From: Turnera subulata
Taxonomy: Eukaryota > Streptophyta > Magnoliopsida > Malpighiales > Passifloraceae
Direction: 5' to 3'
DNA length: 64,000 bases
Assembly (NCBI GenBank): GCA_028386065.3
Contig: JAKUCV010007365.1
Coordinates: 40,143-104,142 of the forward strand
Position numbers and translations under genes: made by a program. The notes under the pieces are model-generated. The model did no database searches. It was not told the DNA's origin and was given only the letters and a program-made list of their open reading frames with translations. Positions 1-10,602 of this stretch are shown here, piece after piece. How positions within the stretch are numbered: the stretch's first letter is position 1; every line of letters starts with the position of its first letter.

Positions 1-278
1 GTCCAGTCCACAAGTTCTCCAACTTGTACCCGTATGTAGAATTCATATCACATATGCAATTCTCAACATACGCTAGTCTTAATTTATTATTATAACCCAT
101 CCGTAATAATAATCGACTAGGGACATTTAAGAATATACATATCAAATATATATATACTTGGGTTATAAGTATGTGCAAGCGTTTATCTCATAAACGATAC
201 TTATTGGAATAACCTTAAAGTGTATGTACATGACTATAAATAAACATCCATGATTGGCTTTTGGGCATATTACTAACA
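1..278 (-). repeat. CA-family LTR fragment (5' part of LTR)
   Basis: Read on the minus strand this is the first ~278 bp of the CA copia LTR. It starts TGTTAGTAATATGCCC at 278 and runs leftward off the window. It matches the LTR starts at 575 and 6079 and the plus-strand LTR interior from 15480. It is fused directly to a second, truncated LTR copy at 279 with no internal region between, so it is a rearranged LTR-LTR junction and not an intact element end. Confidence 0.8.
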
Positions 279-575
279 CAATACATATAAGAAACGCTAA
301 TGACAATAACGCTAATGACAATCATATAACGTTCCATGTAGCGTTCTTATGTGGGTCGGTCCAGTCCACAAGTTCTCTAACTTGTACCCGTATGTAGAAT
401 TCATATCACATATAATTCTCAAGTTACGCTAGTCTTAATTTATTATTACAACCCATCCACAATAATAATCGACTAGGGACATTTAAGAATATATAAATAT
501 TCTAGGGTTATAAATATGTGCAAGCGTTTATCCATAAACATCCATTGATTCGCTTTTGGGCATATTACACTAACA
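279..575 (-). repeat. CA1 3' LTR, truncated
   Basis: On the minus strand the LTR begins TGTTAGTGTAATATGCCC at 575, right after a polypurine tract, and is cut at 279 inside U3. It is the 3' LTR of CA1, whose pol remnant starts at 590. A short direct duplication of about 17 bp (aacgctaatgacaat type) lies near 294-328. Shared landmarks with other copies include the block around tggaccgacccacataagaac and the TTATTATT-rich stretch. Confidence 0.8.
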
Positions 576-587
576 ATCTCCCACTTG
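576..587 (-). other. Polypurine tract of CA1
   Basis: The minus strand reads CAAGTGGGAGAT directly before the LTR start at 575. A purine run at this position is the usual plus-strand primer of LTR retrotransposons. The same tract precedes the CA2 LTR at 6080-6090. Confidence 0.7.
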
Positions 588-589
588 CA

Positions 590-3500
590 CTAAAGCCAAT
601 CATACATGTATCTAATACCAATGGACGCAGCATGACCATCATGCTTCTGCTGTGTGAGCGGCTTAGTCAACGAATCTGCTACATTGTTCTCAGATGGAAC
701 TCTGCACAGTCTGACATCACCTCTATCTATGATCTCTCTAATAAGATGATAGCATCGGAGAATATGTTTAGATCTCTGGAGGTATCTAGGTTCCTGAGCC
801 TGTACGATTGTCCCATTGTTATCACAATAGAGCTCAATCGGACTCTCAATGCTCGGAACTACCCCAAGTTCAGTTACGAACTTCTTGAACCAAACAGCCT
901 CTTTCGCCGCATCTGAGGCAACAATGTACTCAGTCTCGGTTGTAGAATCGGCAACTGTCTCTTGCTCTGAATTCTTCCAGCATACAGCACCACCTCCAAT
1001 ACAAAACACATAACCTGATTGCGATCTAAAATCATCCCTATCGGTTTGGAAGCTAGCACCTGTGTAACCCTTTACAACAAGCTCATCCACGCTTCCATAA
1101 ACCAGGAATGCATCCTTAGTCCTTCTCAAGTACTTAAGGATTTTTTTAACTGCTGTCCAGTGACTCTCACTGGGATCAGCTTGGTATCTGCTTGTGACGC
1201 TCAAAGCATAAGCGACATCCGGTCGAGTACATAGCATGGCATACATGATAGATCCTATTGCAGAAGCATAAGGAATCTTACTCATCCGCTCTCTCTCCTT
1301 AGTCGTTCTAGGACATTGATTCTTTGAGAGAGATATGCCATGTGACAAGGGCAAGCATCCTTTCTTGGAGTCTTGCATGCTAAACCTCTTTAGCACCTTG
1401 TCAATATATGTACTTTGACTTAGCCCGAGAAGCCTTTTGGATCTATCTTTATAGATCTTTATGCCTAACACATAGGCTGCTTCTCCTAAGTCCTTCATTG
1501 AGAAATTCTTCCCTAACCAAGCCTTTACAGACTGTAGTGTCGAAATGTCATTCCCAATAAGTAGGATGTCGTCAATATACAACAACAAGAAAACAATATT
1601 GCTCCCTCTAACCTTCTTGTAAACACATGGTTTATCTTCGTTTTTAATGAAACCAAACTCTTTGATCACTTCATTAAAACGAAGATTCCAACTGCTAGAA
1701 GCTTGCTTTAATCAATAAATGGATCTCTGCAACTTGCATACCATATTGGCATTCTCTGGATCGACAAAACCTTCAGGTGTGTCATGTACACATCCTCTAA
1801 AAGATTTCCGTTAAGGAAAGCGATTTTGACATCCATTTGCCATAACTCATAATCATAGTATGCCGCTATAGCCAATAGAATCCGGATGGATTTAACCATG
1901 GCAACTGGTGAGAAAGTTGCATCATAGTCAGTACCATGAACTTGCTTGAAACCTTTCGCCACCAATCGCCCTTCATAGGTAATCACAATACCATCCATGT
2001 CGGTCTTTTTCTTAAAGACCCACTTGCACCCTATAGGTTTTACCCCTTCAGGTGGATCAACCAAGGTCCACACCTTGTTTTGATACATGGATTCCACTTC
2101 CGAATTCATGGCTTCCAGCCACTTCTTAGAGTCCGGACCCGTTATAGCCTGCTGATAGGAAGTGGGCTCATCCTCTTCTATGAGCATCACGTCTCCAGTA
2201 TGAGTCACAAGAAATCCATATCTCTCAGGCTCATGCCGAATCCTATCCGACCTATGCGGTCTATGTGTTACAGGTACAGGATTCTCATCCACAACTTGTT
2301 GTGATTCCTGTTTTTGTTCCATCTCAGCCTCAATATCTCGAACTTCTTCGAGTTCTATTTTCCTCCCACTGATTCTTCTAGAATTAAATTCTCTTTCTAG
2401 AAAAATAGCAGTCCGAGCAACAAACACTTTGTGCTCGGTGGGATTGTAGAAATAATACCCTTTAGTTTCCTTAGGATATCCTACAAAGAGGCACTTGTCA
2501 AATTTGGGGCCGAGTTTATCTGATGCTTCACGTCTCACGTAAGCCTCGCTACCCAAAATTCTAAAAAAAGACAGATTGGGACGCCTCCCAGTCCATATCT
2601 CATATGGTGTCTTTTCGATGGATTTAGATGGAACACGGTTAACTGTAAATGCAGCACTCAATAATGCATGTCCCCAAAATGAAGAAGGAAGGTCAGCTTG
2701 ACTCATCATTGAACGACCCATGTCTAACAAGGTTCTATTCCTCCCTTCGGACACACCATTCCATTGAGGCGTACCTGGCGGAGTGAGCTGTGATACTATA
2801 CCACACTCCTTTAGATGATCAAGAAATTCTCGACCTAAGTATTCACCTCCTCGATCTGATCAAAGCATTTTAATGCTCTTGCCGAACTGATTCTGTACTT
2901 CATTCTTGATTTCTTTGAATTTTTCAAAGGATTCTGACTTGTGTCTCATTAGATACACATAGCCATACCTACTGAAATCGTCAGTAAATGTAATGAAGTA
3001 TTGAAATCCACCTCTAGCTTGTGTCGACTTCGGTGCACATACATCATTATGCATAAGACCTAACAAGTCCGAAGCTCTTTCACCTTTACCGGTAAAAGGA
3101 GCCTTCGTCATCTTGCCTAACAAACATGACTCACATGTCTCAAATGATTCAAAATCAAATGAGTCTAAAAGTTCTTCTTTATGGAGTTTAGATATACGAG
3201 TCTCGTTTATATGGTCCAATCGACAATTCCAAAGATAGGTTTCATTAGAATCGTTCATTCTAACCTCCTTCGTATTAACGTTATAGATTACGGTTTCTAG
3301 GTTAAGAACATTCAAACCATTGCTTAAATACGCACCATCATAATAAACATCATTGAAATAAATAGAACAACAATTGTCCTTTGTTACAAATGAAAAACCT
3401 TTCTGTCAAGACAAGACACAGAAATCAAATTCCTGCTTATGGTCGGTACATAATAACAATTGTCCAATTCTGAAACCAAACCACTCGGTAAAGTAAGATA

Positions 3501-3643
3501 GTAAGTTCCTACGGCTAATGCAGCAACTCTTGCTCCATTTCCCACTCGTAGGTCTATCTCACCCTTTTCCAATCTCCTACTCTTTCTCAATTCCTGCACA
3601 TTTACACAAATGTGAGAACCACATCCGGTATCTAAACTGAATT
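590..3643 (-). pseudogene. CA1 degenerate copia pol (protease, integrase, RT, RNase H)
   Basis: The reading direction is right to left and gag is absent. Remnants in order: protease (3384-3599, truncated at its N-terminus near 3643); GAG-pre-integrase and integrase core (2860-3315, with the WxxRLxHI and CESCLLGK zinc-binding signature); integrase C-terminal half plus RT fingers (1708-2754); RT palm/thumb and RNase H (590-1669, RT box YIDD). Breaks: a stop replaces Arg just before SDRGGEY near 2860, a frameshift lies near 1775 after DVYMT, and another separates 3315 from 3384. The first RNase H acid is lost (YTGASF here, YTDASF in the other copies). It cannot encode a working polyprotein. The right end is joined to an inverted leader segment at ~3644. 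Confidence 0.9.
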
Positions 3644-4572
3644 ATGTGTTCATATGTTATATGTGATATAGTATGAACATGCTAGTATATGTGATATGCT
3701 GAATTCATTTTGTATATGTGATGTGCTAAATCAGTTATTGAACATGTTGATGTTGTGTTTTTAGTCAAAAGTGTTTTGACAACAAGAACTTGACTGGTAT
3801 GTGATATCAATCATGGTGTTATTGGCAGTAAGTCGAAGAGTTCAACTCAGAAAAATCGAGTGTCGGTTTGTGTATGGAACGATTGTCGTTTTAGCACATC
3901 ACGGCCAGGACATCGATGTTCATCAGATGAACATCGATGTCATCATGGGTTTAGCCTTGGCCGAGCCTACTGAACATCGATGTTGTGTGACAAAACATCG
4001 ATGTTCTATGAAGGTTGGTCTTGGCAGATTCCCATGAACATCGATGTCCAAGAGTTCTGCCGAATTGATTTGAGATTCTAGAATTCTTAAACATGGATGT
4101 TCTTGAGTTCTACAACCTCAAACATCGATGTTTAAATGTTATACATCAATGTTTAAAACTACTGCCAAGTTTTTGGACCTTCGGAACCTTCCAACCTCGA
4201 TGTTCAAGAACCTAACATCGATGTTCTTTAGCTCTGCCAAATAGTTTGGAGCTCTAGAGCCTCAGAACATTGATGTTCAGATCAAGACATCGATGTTCTT
4301 GAGTTCCAGAGGCCAGTAGACATCGATGTTCAAGCTAGGACATCGATGTTCATGAGTAATGCCAAGTGGTTGGTGAGAATCAAATTCTCACAACATCGAT
4401 GTTCACTGTTAGACATCGATGTTCTCATGTAATTTTGGTTTCCAAATTTACAAACATCAATATATGATTCATCAAGAACATGCATGTAATGTATTGGAAT
4501 AATATGTTGATGAAAATATTAAGTTCTTCTTGTGTTGCCTTCTATGATAAGAACTCATCATTGTGTAAATAT
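3644..4572 (+). repeat. Inverted CA 5' leader segment
   Basis: This piece is the untranslated leader that normally lies between 5' LTR and gag, but it is in plus orientation between minus-strand CA1 pol and the minus-strand LTR at 4573. It matches the CA4 leader (17204-18322) and the CA3 leader (reverse complement of 13501-14669) in order: AT-rich tgatatg stretch, tttggcagtaagtcga block, palindrome array, then the aagttcttcttgtgttgcc block that normally leads towards gag. No coding capacity is evident. Confidence 0.8.
3910..4422. repeat. Palindrome array A (GAACATCGATGTTC), helically phased
   Basis: There are sixteen copies of the ACATCGATGT core, 12 perfect and 4 with one change. Starts: 3910, 3931, 3974, 3995, 4038, 4091, 4122, 4143, 4194, 4215, 4267, 4287, 4320, 4340, 4393, 4413. 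Most occur as doublets 20-21 bp apart. Intervals are 21, 43, 21, 43, 53, 31, 21, 51, 21, 52, 20, 33, 20, 53, 20, all near multiples of 10.5. Two doublets of array B (14072-14624) are collapsed to single copies here (4038 and 4091). Spacers carry a recurring TGCCAA motif and small palindromes such as gagctctagagcctc. The function is unknown. Confidence 0.9.
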
Positions 4573-6079
4573 CTGGGCATGCAAACTTGACAATCAAGTG
4601 CAGCGGAAAGACCCGAAAACCTTGGAGGATCCAAGTGAAGCAACCAAACCGAACAACAAAATCGATCATACCTGAAACGGTTAGGATCTTTCACCTAACT
4701 GAAGAACCGAATCAGCTAGAGCCGGAAGAATATCCTGCTCCTCTATGGTATCCACACGAACTGTGATGACTAGCCGAAAACCATCACAAGATCTCCAACC
4801 CGAGCTCTCCCGAGACGCGGTGCTAGCTGCGGAATTCGGGAGCTTGAACTTGTGGTGTTTTGGTGTTCTTCCTTCTTACTCAAAGAAAAAGAAGAGAGTG
4901 TGTGTCTATAAACTCAAGTCTTACTCAAGTTTTCTGGTGTATAGCATGGTGTTAAGCTAAAGCTCTCAAGTCTGAGAAACTGATCACTCCACACTTTATC
5001 ACACTAACACACATTGCATTAGTTAATTAGACTAATGGCCAACACTATGGCCCAAAGGTAGCATGATAATGACACTCACCATCTTTTGTCTACCACTAAT
5101 GCATTATCACACATCAACACAAAACAGCACTAAACCTGGTTCATTAATTCCGATAATCAGTGAACCAAAACGACCCTGGTTCAACCACAGGCCGGTCCAA
5201 CCACGGTCCAACCATGGTTCAACCACCTGCTCGAATCAACGGTTCTATGTGTTTGACCCTGTAGGCACTTGTAACGTCCGGCAATAATTGTAAAATCTCA
5301 TTTTACAATTATAAGCAAAGAGCGGCGTCTAACAACACATCATTGCTACCCGAACGACAAGATCAGTACTGATTCTATATGCCTCGGAACATGTCATCGT
5401 CCTTTCATCCATTATCAAGATTAAACCGAGACATGGAAAACGTCAATCTCGTATAAGTTTAATCTTAGTTTCTTGATCCCCGAGTTAACTATGTAAAACG
5501 GATACTCATGATATCACCATATCATATAATCCGAGCATGGCCATGCATTTAACAGTTCAACTCTATCAAGAAGCCCATCAGATAATATACCCGTTATATG
5601 GGTCGGACGAATCCCATCTTGATCAATCAAAACCCACTACACATTTATCATATACCCAATGATTACCCTTAAGTCCACCCAGTTATGGATGACTAAGAAT
5701 AATATCAAAGTATATGACTCACATGTTGGGAACCTTGATGATCTCAGGTCTATGGACAATACATATAAGAACCACTAATGACAATCATATAACGTTCCAT
5801 GTAGGGTTCTTATGTGGGTCGGTCCAGTCCACAAGTTCTCTAACTTGTATCTGTATGTAGAATTAATATTACATATAATTCTCAACACATGCTAGTCTTA
5901 ATTTATTATTACAACCCATCCATAATAATAATCGACTAGGGACATTTAAGAATATAAAATATTCTAGGGTTATAAATATGTGCAGGCGTTTATCACATAA
6001 TCATATTTATTGGAATAACATAAATGTATATACATGACTACAATCATCCATTGATTGGCTTTTGTGCATATTACTAATA
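4573..6079 (-). repeat. CA2 3' LTR (also positioned as CA1 5' LTR)
   Basis: On the minus strand it starts TATTAGTAATATGC at 6079 (TGTTAG expected) and ends with ..gcatgccc near 4573, missing the last ~12 bp including the terminal TTACTAACA seen intact at 17180-17188. It is about 1.5 kb. It holds TGGTTGGACC-type short repeats (~5165-5235) and a perfect hairpin (5284-5312). The LTR sits between CA2 pol on the right and an inverted leader plus CA1 pol on the left, so two tandem elements appear to share it. Confidence 0.85.
5284..5312. other. Conserved LTR hairpin
   Basis: A perfect 13-bp stem (ATAATTGTAAAAT and its complement) surrounds a 3-nt loop. The same hairpin, with 11-13 bp stems, recurs in LTR copies at 16160-16185, 16419-16447, ~46096-46121 and ~47365-47391. 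It could be an RNA structure near a transcript end; this is inference. Confidence 0.6.
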
Positions 6080-6090
6080 ATCTCCCACTT
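6080..6090 (-). other. Polypurine tract of CA2
   Basis: The minus strand reads AAGTGGGAGAT immediately before the LTR start at 6079. It is the same tract as in CA1, ten bases outside the end of pol at 6100. Confidence 0.7.
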
Positions 6091-6099
6091 GCACTAATA

Positions 6100-9000
6100 T
6101 CAATCAACCATGCATCTAATACTAATGGATGCGCAATGACCATCATGCTTCTGCTGTGTGAGCGGCTTAGTCAAGGGATCTCCTACATTGTTCTCAGAAA
6201 GAACGCTGCACATATTTATATGTTTGGATCTCTGGTGGTATCTAGGCTCTTGAGCCTGTGCGATTGTCCAATTATTGTCACAATAGAGCTCAATCGGACT
6301 CCCAATACTAGGAACCACCCCAAGTTCAGTTACGCACTTCTTAATCCAAATAGCCTCTTTCGCCGCATCTGAGGCAGCAATGTACTCAGCCTCGGTTGCA
6401 GAATCTACAACTGTCTCTTGCTTAGAACTCTTCCAGCATACAGCACCACCTCCAAGACAAAACACATAACCTGATTGCGATCTGAAGTCATCCCTGTCTG
6501 TTTGGAAGCTAGCATCTGTGTAACCCTTTACAACAAGCTCATCAACGCTTCCATACACAAGGAATGCATCCTTAGTCCTTCTCAAGTACTTAAGGATGTT
6601 CTTAACCGCTGTCCAGTGACTCTCACTGGGATCAGATTGATATCTGCTTCTGACACTCAAAGCATAAGCGACATCCGGTCGAGTACATAGCATGGCATAC
6701 ATGATAGATCCTATTGCCGAAGCATAAGGGATCTTACTCATCCGCTCTCTCTCATTCGATGTACTAGGACATTGATTCTTAGAGAGAAATACGTCATGTG
6801 ACATAGGCAAGAATCCTTTCTTGGAATCTTGCAAGCTAAACCTCTTTAGCACCTTGTCAATATACGTACTCTGACTTAGCCCGAGAAGCCTTTTGGATCT
6901 ATCTCTATAGATCTTTATACCTAACACATAGGCAGCTTCTCCTAAGTCCTTCATCGAGAAATTCTTCCCTAACCAATTCTTTACAGACTGTAGTGTCGGA
7001 ATGTCATTCCCAATGAGTAGAATGTCGTCAACATATAACAAGAAGAAAACAACATTGCTCCTACTAACCTTCTTGTAAACACATGGTTCATCTTCATTTT
7101 TAATGAAACCAAACTCTTTGATTACTTCATTAAAACGAAGATTCCAAATCCTAGAAGCTTGCTTCAGTCCATAAATGGACCTTTGCAACTTGCATACCAT
7201 ATTAGCATTCTTTGGATCGACAAAACCTTCAGGTTGTGTCATGTACACATCCTCTAAAAGATTTCCATTTAGGAAAGCTATTTTGACATCCATCTGCCAT
7301 ATCTCATAATCATGGTATGCCGCTATTGCCAATAGAATCCGGATGGACTTAACCATGGCAACTGGTGAGAAAGTTTCATCATAGTCTATACCATGAACTT
7401 GTTTGAAACCTTTCGCAACCAATCGCCCTTTATAGGTAATCACATTACCATCCATGTCGGTCTTTTTTTTATAGACCCATTTGCACCCTATGGGTTTTAC
7501 CCCTTCGGGTGGGTCAACCAAGGTCCATACCTTGTTTTCATACATGGATTCCATTTCCGAATTCATGGCTTCTAGCCACTTCTTGGAGTCCGGACCCGTA
7601 GTGGCCTGCTGATAGGAAGTGGGCTCATCCTCATCTATGAGCATCACATCTCCAGTATGAGTCATAAAAAATCCATATCTCTCAGGCTCATACCGAATCC
7701 TATCCGACCTACGTGGTCCATATGTTATAGGTACAGGATTCTCATCCACAACATCTTGTGGTTCCTGTCCTTGTTCCACCTCAGCCTCTAGATTTCGAAC
7801 TTCTTCGAGTTCTATTTTCCTCCCACTCATTCCTCTAGAAATAAATTCTCTTTCTAGAAAAATAGTAGTCCGAGCAACAAACACTTTGTGGTCGGAGGGA
7901 TTATAGAAGTAATACCCTTTTGTTTCCTTAGGGTATCCTACAAAGAGGCACTTCTCGGATTGAGGGCCGAGTTTATCTGATGCTTCATGTCCCACGTAAG
8001 CCTCACAACCCCAAATCCTCATAAAAGACAAATTGGGACGCTTCCCGGTCCATATCTCATATGGTGTCTTTTCAACCGATTTCGATGGAACACGGTAAAG
8101 TGTAAAAGCAGCACACAATAATGCATGTCCCCAAAATGAAGAAGGAAGGTCTGTTTGACTCATCATAGAACGAACCATGTCTAACAAAGTTCTAATCCTC
8201 CTTTCAGAAACACCATTCCATTGAGGCGTACCTGGTGGAGTAAGCTGTGATACTATACCACATTGCTTTAGATGATCAAAAAATTCCCGGCTTAAGTATT
8301 CACCTCGTCAATCAGATCGAAGCATTTTAATACTTTTACCGAGTTGATTCTGTACTTCATTCTTGAATTCTTCGAACTTTTCAATGGATTCTGACTTGTG
8401 TCTCATTAGATACACATAGCCATATCTACTGTAATCATCAGCAAATGTAATGAAGTATTGAAAACCACCTCTAGCCTGTGTAGACATAGGTCTGCATACA
8501 TCAGAATGTATAAGACCTAATAAGTCCGAAGCTCTTTCTCCTTTACCAGTAAAGGGAGCTTTCGTCATTTTGCCTAATAAGCATGACTCACATGTCTCAA
8601 ATGATTCGAAATCAAATGAGTCTAAAAGTTCATCTTTATGGAGTTTAGCAATACGAGTCTCGTTTATGTGGCCAAAATGACAATGCCAAAGGTAGGTTTC
8701 ATTAGAATCGTTCATTATAACCTTCTTCCTATTAACGTTATAGAATGGCGTTTCTAGGCTTAGAACATACAAACCATTGCTCAAATATGCACCACCATAA
8801 TAAATATCATTGAAATAAATAGAACAACATTTGTTCTTTATTACAAATGAAAAGCCTTTCTTGTGCAGACAAGAAACAGAAATCAAATTCCTGCTTATGA
8901 TAGGTACATAATAACAATCGTCCAGTTCTAAAACCAAACCACTCGGTAAAGATAGATAGTAAGTCCCTACGGCTAATGCAGCAACTCTTGATCCATTTCC

Positions 9001-9900
9001 AACGCGTAGGTCTATCTCACCCTTCGCCAATCTCCTACTCTTTCTTAGTTCGTGCACATTCACACAAATGTGAGAACCACATCCGGTTTCTAATACCCAT
9101 GATGCAGAGATAGAGATATTAGCTTCTATAACGAAAATACCTGAAGTGGAAGTCTCACTTTCCTTCTTCTTCTTTACCTCTTCACGGTAAACAGGGCAGT
9201 TGCGCATCCAATGGCCCGGTTTGTTGCAATGGAAACAATGTCCTCCCTATGGAATACCACCCTTGGGTTTCAGCACGTGGTCACAAGAAGATGCACATGC
9301 ACCAAACTTTTTGGCACATTTCTTCTTCTTGTTGAACTTTGATTTGCCCTTTTCTTTGCCTTTTCCAATCATCAAAATATTGGATTTGTTTGCCCTCATT
9401 TGTTGCTCAGTTGTTCCCAACATGTTAAGCAACTCAGACAACGATTTGTCAAGATGATTCATATTGAATTTCATGACAAATTGGCTGTAACTGTCCGGCA
9501 ACGATTGCAGGACTAGATCAACCGCCAACTCCTTTTGCAAAGGAAAACCAAGACCCTCAAGGCTCTCAATGTAACCAATCATTTTGAGCACATGAGGTTT
9601 CACGGGTGATGATTCTGCCCCCATGTTCTCATGTTGTTTCTGAAGCCCAGATTCCATGGCTATTAGTATAAGACATGCGACATCCAATGCATCATCAAGA
9701 TGCTTCTTGTAAGCATCCCTTTCTGCCCTAGGAGCATTAGGCGCCGGTTCAATCGGAACAAGCCCTTCAAGGACATACAACTTCTTTTCTTGTTTGAGGA
9801 CAATCCTCAAATTGCGATACCACTTTAGGAAATTATTCCCATTCAGTTTTTACTTCTCAAGGACCGATCGCAATGATAGTGTACCTGTGTTTTGTGCCAT
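6100..9900 (-). pseudogene. CA2 copia gag-pol, nearly intact (three in-frame stops)
   Basis: Starts at ATG 9900-9898 (MAQNT..., the same start as in CA3 and CA4) and stays in one frame to 6100, about 1266 codons. Order: gag (9900 to ~9250), CCHC knuckle CFHCNKPGHWMRNC, protease (ETGCGSH; the catalytic Asp of DTG is Glu here), GAG-pre-integrase, integrase (HSD, SD..RGEY, NGVSER), RT (YVDD) and RNase H (YTDASF, TEAEY). Stops: TAA 9850-9852 in gag, TAG 9247-9249 before the knuckle, TGA 8308-8310 in the integrase. In-frame deletions remove ~32 residues of gag (after HENMGA) and ~15 residues near the RNase H end (after HINM). It is the best-preserved CA member but not functional as it stands. Confidence 0.9.
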
Positions 9901-10602
9901 GGTAGCTCTACAACAAAGATCAACTCACACAAGTAAGAGTCATGTATATATAAATCATTTAACAAGGAATTCTATTAAATGATGCTCCTACTATGAAAAC
10001 AAAATAATCATGAGTAGGCCAAGATCCTTATTTCACTACAATATAAGTCAGCTTTGGCTGATCGCCTACATCATAGCTATTTAGGTAGACAACTCTTGTC
10101 AATTACATCACATGTAACTCTTGGATAGTTGAGCGAACAACACTTGTTCTTGTCTATCTCATAAACATTACTCAACTCCTTGCCTCTAAGTCCTTAATCC
10201 TATTAAGATGACCTAGTTAAGTCCATACCCACAGTAAGCAGTTCAGATATTACAATTATCCAGTCGCACCTTGCTAGGATAAACATAGGCACCTTGCTTT
10301 GGCAAAACCTACCTAATGTTGATCTAAGCAATGATGAGTGCTTATCATGGAAGGCAACTAAGAACTTAATATTTATATTAACAATTGTTTCCATGGATAA
10401 CAATTATGCCATCACATCTTGCTAGGATAAACATTGGCACACTGCTTTGGCAAAACCTACCAAATGTTGACCTAAGCAATGATGAATACTTGTCAACAAT
10501 TGTATCCATACATGTCATGCATGTAATTCACAAATTATATATCTCATATACAATAACAATGCATCATATGCAATATAAGCCGCTACGCAGAGGTAGCACG
10601 GC
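9901..10602 (-). repeat. CA2 5' leader, truncated, with local duplication
   Basis: It matches the gag-proximal part of the CA leader (compare 13501-13990 and 17870-18322) and has no protein signature. A segment of about 110-120 bp carrying the tgctaggataaacat and ggcaaaacctacc blocks is present twice (about 10245-10363 and 10395-10505). The palindrome array is missing because the leader is cut here. Bases ~10565-10602 (gccgctacgcagaggtagca region) match nothing else in the window and look like filler at the junction with CA3. Confidence 0.7.

Noticed and set aside
590..3643. CA1 pol as a working gene.
   Set aside because: It lacks gag, has stops and frameshifts, and has lost the first RNase H acidic residue.
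3910..4422. CRISPR-like array of short repeats with spacers.
   Set aside because: Repeats are palindromic 14-mers with short, phase-locked spacers that are themselves repetitive, in a plant retrotransposon leader with no cas genes.
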